A stretch of DNA of 64,000 nt, taken from contig JAQOTA010000050.1 in the NCBI GenBank assembly GCA_029532415.1, positions 1,364,001-1,428,000 on the forward strand. Reading direction: 5' to 3'. This document shows positions 47,490-58,649 of this stretch, piece after piece. Positions within the stretch are counted from its first letter, which is position 1; the number at the start of each line of letters is the position of its first letter. Below the pieces are notes generated by a model. That model saw only the letters and a program-made list of their open reading frames with translations. It had not been told where the DNA came from and ran no database searches. Origin of the DNA: Marasmius tenuissimus. Its lineage: Eukaryota > Basidiomycota > Agaricomycetes > Agaricales > Marasmiaceae. Both the position numbers and the translations under genes were made by a program.

Positions 47490-49827
47490 TCAAAGAAACT
47501 CGAAGTCAAAATCGTCGCTCTCCAAAGTCATTCTGCATCGTCCCTCGCCTAGAGATTCTTCAGCCTCCTGATCCTCGCTTTCGTTTTTTCCTTCTGTCGA
47601 CGAAATTTTCTTTGTGAGCTCCGACCTTCCGGAAAGTGGAATAGAACGAGCGTTCGAGGCTCCTGGAACGACAGTGACAATTGTAGGGAGGGATTTCAAC
47701 AGTCATGGGAGCGTTTACTTACCTATCGCAGATCCATCAACGGCTAGTTCAATGGGACTCTCTATCGAGTATTTTCGGGAATCTTGAAGGTCTCGCAATT
47801 GTACCTGTACCATACGAACATCATGAGGATCCGCTGGGGGGGAAAGGACCGGCATTAGATGCATTTCAGAAGTAAAGGAATACGCTTGCCGTGTATCAGC
47901 TCCGGATATCCATGCTCTCGTGCGTATTGCCCTCCATCCAAATCATAGTCTCTCGATCTGAGATGATCACGGACAAAATCATAGTCCCGTCGCCACCAAC
48001 AAGACCCAATCCAGTCCTCCGATTCCAGTTTGGGAATACCAAGTTCCTCCCAATCCTCCTCGAGAATAGCATCTTTTCCATGCGGATCGTGGCTCCAATA
48101 AAACGGAGATTGAGGAAATGGGTATGGTACACAACGCATATTGTTGATGATTTTGGTGCGTAAGGGCGGAACGAAAAGGTATACTGGTGTTGTAGATAAT
48201 GAGGGGTCTTGATGGAAGGTGGCCTTGAGATAAAATCCGACTTGATCAACATGGACTGGGGGTGGAGATCAGACGAGGAAGGCAGGAGAGTTTCAGCGGG
48301 TACTTACCAACTTTCTTTACGTCTTCACAGTTATTGAGGAAGTGAAGGGACTGGCAGAGGTATGCATTTCGAAGCTTGAGGCGAGGCTTCCCAGGAATGC
48401 GCAAACCGAAATGGAGGTTCACTTGGACACTACCAGTCTTCCGGAACGAGAATTCAACGCGCCAAGGGACTAGTACTGATTAGCCAATGGAAGATGGAGT
48501 CGAACGGTGGGCATACCAGAGCCGGAAAAGCTTGCTTTGACGTTAGGGTGCCCACTCCTGCAAATCCACTCAGGAGAGGGAGTGGAAGGGAAGTGGGCAA
48601 GGATTCCGGCTTTGTCGAAGTCGACAACCACCCCAAAGGTCAGAAACCCGTGTTTGGCCCAGCCTGACAGATCACCAAACCGCCTCCATTCGAATGATGC
48701 AACCAGACACAAAACATCGCCGAGGGATTTCTCAACGTGGGCGACAATTTCATTGGGATCAAGTTGTCGAAGAGTATCGTGGCAAAGTGGGGGGAAGTAG
48801 TCGTAGAATACTTGAAGGTGTTCTTCACTTGGTGGGTCGATGGCGACAGAGGCCGGATCATAATGCCAACTCAGAGTTTTCAGATTCATGAACCAATCCC
48901 TCCAACGGTGCGTCACCTGTTTGCTATTACTAACTAGTAGCTTTGATACTGGAGACAACCACCTCACCGGAAATACCACAGTCTCGTCGTTGCGTAAAGA
49001 GTCAATTGCGATGTTCTGAAGACACTGTCAGTTGCGAAAAGAAGCTTGAAGATTAACCATACAGATGTGTACGAGAGGTAGTAATGTACAATCCGATTCT
49101 TTCCACAAAACTGATCGATATGTCCATATCCATCCGCGAGTTCTACGACCTATCAGCTTCCACAATTAAAATGCCCAACAAAATAAGTACTCACCATCAT
49201 GTGTGATCAATGCCGATAGGTTGGACCCGCTGATTGCGAAGAGCTGGGTGAGGAGTGGTGACCTGGATGGCATCAGGATCGTTATACTTGAGGACAGTCT
49301 ATGGGTCAGCACACCTTAGCGACGTCGCTGCCTTTAGAACACGTTCTAAAACCTGCTGCCAGTCAATAAATGTTTCACTATATTCGAAAAATATCACTCA
49401 CTGATTCAAACCCATCCTCACTCTCGCCCACTGGCTCGAACGTCGTCACTGTAAAGATCCCTCCGACCCCGACAATCTCTGCGGTTCGTGCCGTCTTCCT
49501 AACCTTAACTACCTGAGGTTCCGGTAATGTTGATGTTTCGCCTCCGGACTCAGGCTTGATGGCGACAGATATAACTTGAGATGAAAGTTGGCGCCGAAAA
49601 ACGAGGTCGCCGTCGATGATGCGTCGATAGGTTTTCCCATACTAGAAGAAAGGATTAGCGGTGATCCATGTTCCACGAGGCATACTGCGCACCAAAACGA
49701 CCCGATCCTCTGCACGAGTACCACACTGAGGGTTGATGATAACCGCATTCCCATGCACAGTTTGAAAAGTGGCGTTGGTTCCGATAGTCGTGCCTTCAGC
49801 ATTGGCGAAATAAGTCGTACCACTCAT
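47490..49827 (-). CDS. A7: divergent family A protein, apparently intact
   Basis: The start is at 49825-49827 (MSGTTYFANAEGTTIGTNA) and the stop at 47490-47492. All exons of the A8 model are present and each junction I tested keeps phase, despite the strongest sequence divergence in the array. Exon 3 reads VLERVLKAATSL. Exon 7 has SWHYDPASVAIDPPSEEHLQ and RFGDLSGWAKHGFLTFGVVV. Exon 9 has FYWSHDPHGKDAILEEDWEE. Intron 9 has a GC donor like its paralogues, but intron 10 has GT (47722-47721) where all others have GC. The C-terminus is a third, unrelated acidic type ending LESDDFDFEFL. It is a useful outgroup for the array. Confidence 0.82.
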
Positions 49828-51221
49828 TGAGCGAGATGAAGAGGGTGAGGGAAAGCGGGGGGAAGAAAAGAGACAAGCTGTTGCGACTATAAGTTCGTTA
49901 TGTCGTTGAAAACTTATTTGACCATAAAAGACAACCACAGCCCTCCTCGTATTCAAATCCCCGCCGTATCTCCCACTCCTGACACGATCACCCGCCAGTG
50001 TAATTCTAGTACCCACAGAACATTCGTGTGAGTCCAATAGAAACCCAGAACCCCATGAGAAATTCGTTCCCGTTCAACGTAACTCAAAGGAAGGGTTCCA
50101 CTAGTATTGAATCAGATTAGTGAAGGCATCCGGGGAATGGATTGAGCACCCTCACCATCCTCCGAGTGAGCCAAACAGAGGTCGACAATCTCTTCAAGGT
50201 GGCGAGAGCGAAAGAGAAGAAGTGAGGATTGGGGGTGATGGACTGGCAGACGCGGAAAGCAGGCCAGCAATTCCAGCCAGTCCAGATTCGGGACGCTCTC
50301 TGATTTTCCAGGCTTCGTCACGGAGTTACAGAATGTGGTCCACTTGGAGGGTGGCAGCTCGTGCATCGATACTTTTCTTTCAAGTGCCGAGCCCATACGT
50401 TCGAAGTTGCCCTGGGTTCCCAGCTCTGTTTTCGAGTTGCAAAGAGACTAGTCTCTAGAGTCCCAAAAGGACCATTAAGTGGATTCGAAGATGGTTGTGA
50501 GCTTGGATCGGGTATGCAACGGTCGTCACAAAAAGAAAAAGAGTCGGGCGCTCAATATCAATTCATGAGCACGATTCTGTGCTATGGCCTTCAAGAAAAG
50601 AATGTCGTGTGAGTTTGGATTCGGAAGCCGCCAGAGTAAGAAGACACCTCCAGCACCTATAGCGTCCGATAAACCCTCAAAGTGTCCGTCATTCGCAATT
50701 TTAGACATGAAGTCGAGTTGCATCAGTCGTCTTATGAGCTCCGAAGGGTGCGTGTGAATTATATATTTTCTGTTCTGTTCGATTTTTGGTTCTATGATAA
50801 GGGAGGCTGAGCGTTCAGAGATATGGTGTGTTGCCGAAGACATGGCGGGACTTCGAGGGAGTGAAACACCGTCGTTGGTACTTGGAAGACCACAGGATGG
50901 TACTGATGAGATTCTGATTAGATTATCGGCTCTCGGGCGACCCAGTGGTCAATGCGTGAGAATGTCGCTGTTGAACGTTGAACAACGAGCTCTTTGCGTG
51001 TTTTTCACCTTGTCGCTCATTGTCAGACCTCATTTAGGCTGGTTTGGACACCCTCTGCTTGGGTCTTCTTTGTGACCTAAGTGTGGTCATAAAACTTGAT
51101 TATCACTGGCCGTGTCCGAGGTAAGGGCTACAGCATTTCCATGCAGCTCAGTGTCCCACCCATCACAATTAGCTCTAGGTCGCTGTCTACACCCCCTGCA
51201 AAAGCTTTCGTGAGCTGGCTC
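49828..51221. other. Upstream region of A7 with relics shared with other units
   Basis: Weakly similar to the upstream regions of other A genes. A plus-strand stretch HTFEVALGSQLCFRVAKRL (near 50390-50445) resembles HTFKLTPMPSALVRFLVATR in unit 5. On the minus strand 50526-50843 is open (EQNRKYIIHTHPSELIRRLM, near 50790) and resembles IEQNRKTIGIHLLEH in units 2 and 8. Which strand coded is unclear; no gene is called. Confidence 0.3.
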
Positions 51222-51268
51222 AGATTTATATTGTTGTTGGACCGGATTTGAGTCGTCCGGCACCTTGA
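51222..51268 (+). pseudogene. Remnant of the 3' end of a G-like gene
   Basis: In frame to a TGA at 51266-51268 the sequence encodes QIYIVVGPDLSRPAP, matching the last residues of G (YFMVGPDLGRPTP) with mostly conservative changes. Upstream of it there is no trace of the rest of G. Homology with H1 continues directly downstream. Confidence 0.6.
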
Positions 51269-52985
51269 GCTTCCCCCAATTTCTCTACCACTGTCCTATT
51301 CCGACATGTACATCCCTATCCTACATCCTATCGACATCGCTATCCTGGTCGCGGGCGACAAACGTTGAACAAATAGGAAACGGAGGAAAATATGTCAACA
51401 TCAACATCTAAATAGGGTGTCGTGTAGTCTTGAGCTTCGCTCGACTCCGTCCTACTCGCCTGGAGGGTTGCAGCCGATGAGCTCCCCCACAACTGGTATA
51501 GGGAGGCGATGCGATGGCAACATCAGCCAGAGACTCAAGGTTGTGTCCCTTGAGCCCTGTACCAGGCATTGCGCCGAGACCAAGCCATAATTCAAGTTAC
51601 TGGGGGTGTTTGACACGCGACACAGGATATTTGGAATGACGGAGATGTGCTTTACTCCGTAGGGTATGGGGAGGAGGTGTGTTTTAGTGTGAACATCACC
51701 TTTGTCTACTCGAGCGGTGTCACTCGAGTCTTGTACCTGGCCTTTAATTTGGGCCGAAACCCACCCACTGGACGTTTTGCGATTGACGACGTACGAATGT
51801 TTACGAGTTATGGAATGCTACGAGTATGTACAAGTCATGATTATTTACGAGTTACGAGGAGTATCTGGTTACTGTGGGTGCTGGTTGTGTAGTTGTAGAT
51901 CTTAGTACGAGGAGTCATCTTTGCCATCATACAAGTTTGTATTCGAGAAGTTGAATTGAAACGACTTTCAAATTTCCTTCTTTGCCCTGACTGAGCCTCG
52001 TTTTTCCCATTTGCAACGACTCGATATTCTCTCCCCTTGGTTCCCGAGTTGTTAGCGACTTGCCTGCCTGATCTAGGTAGACTGTGTCAAAAGAAGACGA
52101 TAGAATAAGACGGTGTTCGGGACGAACTGTTCTTAAAACTCCCATAATTCCCTTCTTAAGGAGCCACCGCCGCAGAGCTCGAGCTCCAAGCCTCAAGGTT
52201 ACCGAAGAGGTAGATCTACTAGTAATTGTTGAGCCAAAAGTCCTATGAGTCAGTGTGAGGCCATCGTCAAGAACAGGCACAGGATTCACTCACGATACCC
52301 CGACGGAGATGCAGTCAAGCATCAGGTGGAGAATAACGTGTACCGACCCGGCAGTCCAACGTTACTTGTTGCCCACATAACTTTCTGAAGCTCGAGGACC
52401 TAGAGAGTCGATGATCGACCTTGAGTGTCTTGAGAGGTACCGAAAGACATCTTGAATAACTTGTATTTTTCGAACAATAATGAATCACTTACACGTGTTG
52501 TCTCGCTCACCACTCCGAATTGTCCCAGAAGACGTTATAATGCACGTATCCCCGAGCACCGATGCCCTCCTCCGTCTCGCCATCTTATTGCATCCGCTTG
52601 AGCATTGTCTTCGCCCTCCTCGTCGCCACGAGTCGAACAATGTAAAACACGGAACCGATGCAAGCTGTTTAGACGAGGATTTGCACCATCGAAGGAGCCA
52701 ACCAGGTCTCTCTCATCTCGAGGACTCAAGAACCCTTCCCAGCCCTGGCAGATATGTAAAGATGTTCAGAAAACTCGCTGCCCGTGATGGGAGCTAGCCT
52801 GTGAGGTGCGATTGTGATAGCAAGGTCCGTGAATGCTGAGAATGCACGAGTGTGAAGGTGGAGGAGACGCCTTGAAGTGTGAGCTCAGCCGGGCTGAGTG
52901 AGCACACAGTGTACGGATAACAGGGAGGAAAGGTGGTCAGTCACGGTGAATGGGAACTTGGGAAGGGCGCCTTGGAGGATAGTAG
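51269..52985. repeat. H2 block, left part (partner 19265-21589)
   Basis: Duplicated sequence without a supported gene. It lacks about 0.6 kb present in H1, so that sequence near 52545 joins directly to the GATGCCCTCCTCCGTCT tract. Confidence 0.6.
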
Positions 52986-54250
52986 TGGTGTCAAGATTCG
53001 GCGTCCCTCATTTTGAGACTGGATATCCTGAGCGGATACTACTGGCATCTCGAAAGAGCACAATGAAGGTTTTTTGTGCACTTTTGGCTCGTAGAAACGC
53101 GTCCTGGAGGCAATAAAAAGGGGTGGAGAGGAGGCCACATTCGTGTTGATACCTTGACTCACAGCTTGAGAATCCAGGCGAGACTCTTCAATAGTCTCGT
53201 TTGCGATGTAGCTTGGTAGGCCTCAGCCGACATTCAACAAAATTGAGAGAAAAAATCGATCGAGGTGGTTGTGATTGGAAAAGAAGCCGATGCACGGGCG
53301 CTTCGGAAGGCAACGAGTTCTCGACCACCATCAATCCGGTTCCGAACATTTGCCGTTCACAAGAACCCAAAGGTTTCGTCGTGTCTAGCCAGCGCTCTTC
53401 TACTGGAATGGAAGCTACATATACATAGAGTGGGACCAACAGGATTGAAGGATGGGAAGACACGGAAATATGAGATGTGGTGGCTTGAAAATGACCAGTA
53501 CGTGCATCTTCTCTAGCACCGTGACTGATCAGCTAAGAGATCCACGACTTTGTGCTCCATCCCTCGTTAAAGCTGATAACCTTGCCTTCCACGATTGTGA
53601 TTTCTCACGAACAGGGTGGAACTATCTATCACCGGCCAACTCGCGGTGCCGCCGTAGCCCAGCAATCTCATCGTTCATCAAACGCTACGACGCGAGGCTC
53701 GAGGACCTCCCAAGACTTTTTCGTTGGCCTTCTCTCTGATCTTGACCTACTCCGATTTTGTATCCCCGATAGACACCGATAAACATTGCTTAACCACGGG
53801 TCTCGCTCGACAACGCGCAAGCCATCGGGAAGAACGTATGTCGCGAGGGAAAAGGTTGTGCTGAGTTAAAGGACAGGCTCAGACGACGAATAGATGGTTG
53901 ACATGGGACAGGGACGTGTCGGACAAGGAGGAGATGGCCATTATACGACACGGAAGATATCAAGGTCAGAAGTCTCCATCCTTTCCCAGACATTGCACAG
54001 TACGCAGGATTACCCTCAGTGGGTATTTCTTTGATATATGGAACTTCGTACGGATCGTGATCTCACAGTTTTTTCAAACCATCCGCCTTGTCTTACTTGA
54101 TGGTTTTGGCCATTCAAACTACAGGTAAGCCCCACTCCATCGCGCTGACTCGGCAGCTCAATTGACGTTCTTAGTACAGAACATGGATGCCTCCTTAGTC
54201 GTGGACACCATTGGTACTCGGCTTCTCATTCGAAGGTGTGTCGGCCTTTA
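52986..54250 (+). pseudogene. K4: family K gene remnant in H2
   Basis: Almost the same sequence as K3, including the VVIGKEADARALRKATSS and LEWKLHIHRVGPTGLKDGK stretches near 53265-53510. The exon TWDASLVVDT is changed here by a 1-base loss (ATGGATG instead of ATGGGATG near 54183), which shifts its frame. Confidence 0.3.
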
Positions 54251-55158
54251 CTCATTGCTCTGTAAATCTCTTGGATCATCCGAGGTCGAGGCCTTCGTAT
54301 AGAGATAAAGCTTGAGCTCGAAGTTCTGTTGTGTGCTCTAGCGGGTTGTTTTTGGCATTCCAGTTTCATTTCCGAGTCACGAAAGCTTGACGAAAGCGAC
54401 GGCGTAGCCGTCGTTGCGGACCTCAGCGAGGTATTGCGACTTTCTAGAGGCCATAGAGGTAATGTGCGTTGATTCCATACCTTTTGTTCTTGTAATTCTA
54501 CGGATTTACTTAAGGAACTACTCACTAATACTCCGGCTTTTCCTTCGGGATACCGCCCCGTTGGAGGCGTGTTTGAGAAGGAACAATGATTGGGCCATCT
54601 TGCCGACTGCCAATGGTGAGCTATATTTTGTGTTTCTGCTGAAGGCAAATTAGGTCGAACCTCGTTCGATTGGGTTTCGTTGAGCACGTCACGGTCGTAG
54701 CAATGGCGAAACTTGAAGATGTCCGACCTCGGTGAGCAACGCAGCCCGGGCTCATCAGTTCGTACGACCGGGAATCGCACAACTCTACTTAAACCCTCAT
54801 CGTGTTTCATCTCAAATCATTGATTTCTCTACGTGGACAGTATAATTATTTACCAACGATCTGGGAGGATAGTCGACCTATCATCTCCACCGAACCCTCT
54901 CATGACCGTGCCGAGTCGCCTCATTCTGGGTCCAGTAAACGACAACGCACCTCCCCCGCGTGCATACCCTTACTTCACATTCGACCCATATTCTCAGTCA
55001 TAATGCCAAAGCTATAGCGCCGAACTCTTCGATCAACGAGGTTCCATCTCGAGAGCTCAATGACGACCAATGACAACCCTCCGGATTTCACTTCCTCCAG
55101 TGATCTTATTGCATGAACAAACCGTGTCGCGATCGGAACCTTCAACATTCACCCAACG
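53116..55158. repeat. Near-identical 2 kb core of H2 (partner 21718-23760)
   Basis: See the partner. The identity spans the K remnant and the first part of L and ends abruptly on both sides. Confidence 0.85.
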
Positions 55159-56215
55159 AATGTTCATTTGATTGGCACCTTCTCGCAAGTCGAATCAGAA
55201 CACACCATAATAGCAAGCCCACTTATCATGGCTACAGAAACAGGGAGAAAGGTGATACATAGCACGGCCAACCCTCGGATTTGGACATCCCCCCGAGAGT
55301 TGAGAAGGATCCGTACCCTTGGTTCCACGCCGACGTGGTCGAGACAAACCAGACCGGATTGAATTTGGAGAAGGATTTCTCGACCATCTCGGCGCCCGAT
55401 GCTTTATACATGGTGCGTACAGCCAGTCTCGCAGATGGAGTAACTAATCAACACCCTCGTGATAGTTCTACTACATGTATGTCTTATCTTCAAAGGACGG
55501 TTCTTCCGACCTCAACTATCGTCCTCGAAAGTACAACTACACTACCCTCACGTAGCTATCTATTGCAGTATGCTGTGAACCTCCCCTCTAGGCTTTCTAC
55601 CTGACGATGTTATGTCTGAGATCTGGCGCCCATAAGCACCCATACCTGGCTGACGTCATGATGGCCTGGGCCGTCGCATTGAAGCGTTCCGACAGATATT
55701 GATTTTGGGATGATCGACGATCAGCTTGGTGCAAGGAGACTGCCGTTAAAAGTTAGCAGGATACTGGATGTCCCCTAGTGGCACTAGGTATCATGTTGTT
55801 AGCTCACGTACCTCGCTAGAACAAATATGATGGGGACGACCGTGTGCTTGTCTTGGAACTCTCCCTTGGGTCGGGTTATGTTTGCGCTTGCGGTGGGACT
55901 GGAAAGTCCCTCGTGAGCGCTTCTACGTGCATTGGGCTGTCGGGTCAGTTCATCATTCATCCTTAACCCTAGGACTCGTTACGACCGTATCAGGCACTAC
56001 ATAGCGTTCTCGTTCATTGACGTGAGGCATGTAGGTCAAATACGCAGCAACCAGTCCCTCCCGCTAGTCGGGAAGTGTCTCTCAAATCAGGCCTCCATAA
56101 TTGACGAATATCGGATTACTCAATGTCGGAGACCGCAAACGCGTCGAATCGAACAGTGTCGAGAACAAAGCCATATGATTATAATACGTACAAGTAAACA
56201 TGGGAAATAGGCCAC
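54387..56215 (+). CDS. L2: plus-strand multi-exon gene remains, converging on A8
   Basis: The partner of L1. In the diverged 3' part the coding-like segments persist: VEKDPYPWFHADVVETNQT and NLEKDFSTISAPDALYM (55290-55410, before a GTGCGT donor), and YIAFSFIDVRHVGQIRSNQS (near 55995-56055) with LPLVGKC. Differences from L1 are mostly conservative, and the indel beside TNQT is a multiple of three. The whole gene could not be closed and the function is unknown. Confidence 0.35.
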
Positions 56216-56289
56216 ATATTCAATCCCACCACGATCCAAACCCCATTGCTGCCGCCGACAGGCAGCTGAAAACCCTCACTTTCTAAGAA

Positions 56290-58649
56290 TCAAGATTCCG
56301 CACCGTTCCTCGGCCAGAGGATCTCCAATTTCGCTTCCACGCTCTCCTTCTGTTCGGACGCCGCGTTGAGCCTACCTAAACACGTCAACCATTCGGAGAG
56401 CGGTGTAGGATGAAGTATAATAGCATTGTTGAGAGTCTCGAATTGTTGCTGGGAGTCCGGCTCTTCCATATCAATCGGTTCAGAATCATCTGGGTCCGCT
56501 GGGACGACAGTAAGTGCGACCTACGGTAGTGGAATTTATTCTTACTTGCCTATTGCGGATTCGTCATCATCTTCGTATATGGTGCTCAAAATCTCTGTTG
56601 GTTGTCTCCAGAAATCAAGTTTTTGCACCTGTACTCCCGCCAACCGAGCATCGTAAGGATCCCCTGGGAAGAATGAATCAGTATTCAACAGATTTCAGAA
56701 CAAAGAAGGGTACTTGCCGTATATCAGCTCTGGATACCCATGCTCTCGCGCATAATCCCTCCCATCCCAATCATACTTTCTCAACCTGAAATGTTCTTCT
56801 ACAAAGTCATAGTCCTGACCGTACCAACAAGACCCAACGCAGTCCTTTGATTCCAGCTTGGGAATACCAAGCTCCTCCCAACTCTCCTCGTCAATAACGT
56901 CTTTTCCTTGCGGGTCATGGCTCCAATAAAACAGAGGTTGAGGAAATGGGAATGGTATACAATGCATATTGTTGATGATCTTGGAACGCAGAGGTGGAAC
57001 AAAAAGGTACACCGGTGTTGGAAGAGTTGTGGGATCGTGATGGAAGGTGGTTGTGAGGGTGAATCCAACTTGATCAATGTATGCTGAGCGGAACGAAAGA
57101 TCAGACGGGGAAGGCAGGAGAGTTTCAGCGGGTACTTACCAACATCCCTCACATCCTCGCAGCCAATGAAGGGAAGGGACTGGCAGAGGTAAGCAGCCCG
57201 AAGTTGGTTGCTGTCCTTCCCTAAAATGCGCAAGCTGAATTCGAGGGTGACTTGGACATCACCAGTCTTGCGGAATGAAAGGTCGACTCGCCAGGGCACT
57301 GAAATTGGTCAGGAATAGAAGATGGAGTTTATCGGTAGGCATACCCAAGCTGGAAAAGCTTGCCTTGACATCGGGATGCAAACTCTGGCAAACCCACTCG
57401 AGGGGAGGAGGGGAAGGAAAGTGGGCGAGGATTCCAGCCTTGTTCCTGTCGACGACAGACCCGAAAGTCAAAAAGCCGTGTTTGGCCCAGCTTGACAGAT
57501 TGTCGATCCACCTCCCTTCCGATGACGCAACCAGGCACAAAACATCGCCGAGGGATTCCTCAACGCAAGCGACGATTTCGTTGGGATCGAGTTGTTGAGG
57601 AGTGTCTTGGCGAAGTGGGGGGAGGTGGTTGAGGGATGGTATGAGATACTCTTCACTCGGTGGGTCGATGGCAGCAGAAGCCGGATTGTAATGCCAACTC
57701 AGAGTTTTGAGATTCACCGACCAATCCTTCCAATGGCCCGTAACCTGATTGCTGTTACTAACTAGTAAATAATGGAAACATCTACCTCACCGTAAACACC
57801 ACAGTCTCGTCGTCGCGCAAAGACTCGGTTGCAACCCTCTGAAGAAACTCGCTGTCAGAACGAACAAGAAGCTCAGATGTTGAACATACATGTGTATACA
57901 CGAAGTAGTAATATGCAATGCGGCTCTTTTCCAACAACTCAATGACATATCCCCATCCATCCGCAAGTTCTACGACATGTCAGCATCTACAATTAAAACA
58001 CTGACGGAAGGCCTACCATCGTGTGCAATCAGCGTCGATAGATTGGACCCACTGAATGCAAACAGTTGAGACAGGAATGGCGACCTGGATGTCATCAGTA
58101 TCATTATGAGGACAGGCTACTATATGACATACTGCAGCGACGTCGCAGCCTTCAAGACACATTCTATCACCTAAAGCTCGTCAACAAATGTTTGCTACAT
58201 CGAAAAAACCGTCGCTCACCAATTCGAACGCGTCATCACTTTCGCGCACTGGCTCATACTTCGTCACAGTAAACGGTCCTCCAACCCCGACAACCTCCGC
58301 GGTTCGTGTCGTCTTTCTGACCATGACTGCCTGAGGTTCCAGCGATGTCGAGGTTTCACCTTCAGACTCGGGCCTGACGGTAACAGATATGACTTGGGTT
58401 GAAAGATGGCGCCGATATATGATGTCGCCGTCAATGATGCGTCGATAGGTCTTCCCGTACTAGACGGGGGTATTAGCGGTTGTTGTTTTTTGGATGGGGC
58501 GTGCTACGCACCAGAACAACCCGATCGTCTGCGTGACTGCACTGGTAAGAGTTGATATTCGTGATTGCATTTCCATGCACAGTCCGAAAATCGGCATTGG
58601 ATGCTACAGTCGTGCCTTGAGCATTGGCGAAATAGGTCGGGCTGCTCAT
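56290..58649 (-). CDS. A8: family A protein, complete 11-exon model, 619 residues
   Basis: Exons (minus strand): 58649-58512, 58459-58220, 58170-58133, 58084-58017, 57969-57890, 57838-57791, 57744-57345, 57298-57140, 57083-56718, 56663-56550, 56498-56290. All ten introns are 46-56 bases, and the exons sum to 1860 bases with one frame. Introns 9 and 10 are GC-AG. Features: N-terminal FANAQGTTVASNADFRTVHG (residues 7-26); YRRIIDGDII near 51-60; VLKAATSLQSPFLSQLFAFS near 130-150; exon 7 with SWHYNPAS, SLGDVLCLVAS and WAKHGFLTFGSVV; exon 9 with YLFVPPLRSKIINNM, YWSHDPQGKDVIDEESWEEL and DGRDYAREHGYPELIYG; an acidic type II C-terminus. No signal peptide or membrane segment, so probably intracellular. 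Family function is unknown; I recall similar uncharacterised agaric proteins but could not check. Confidence 0.88.
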
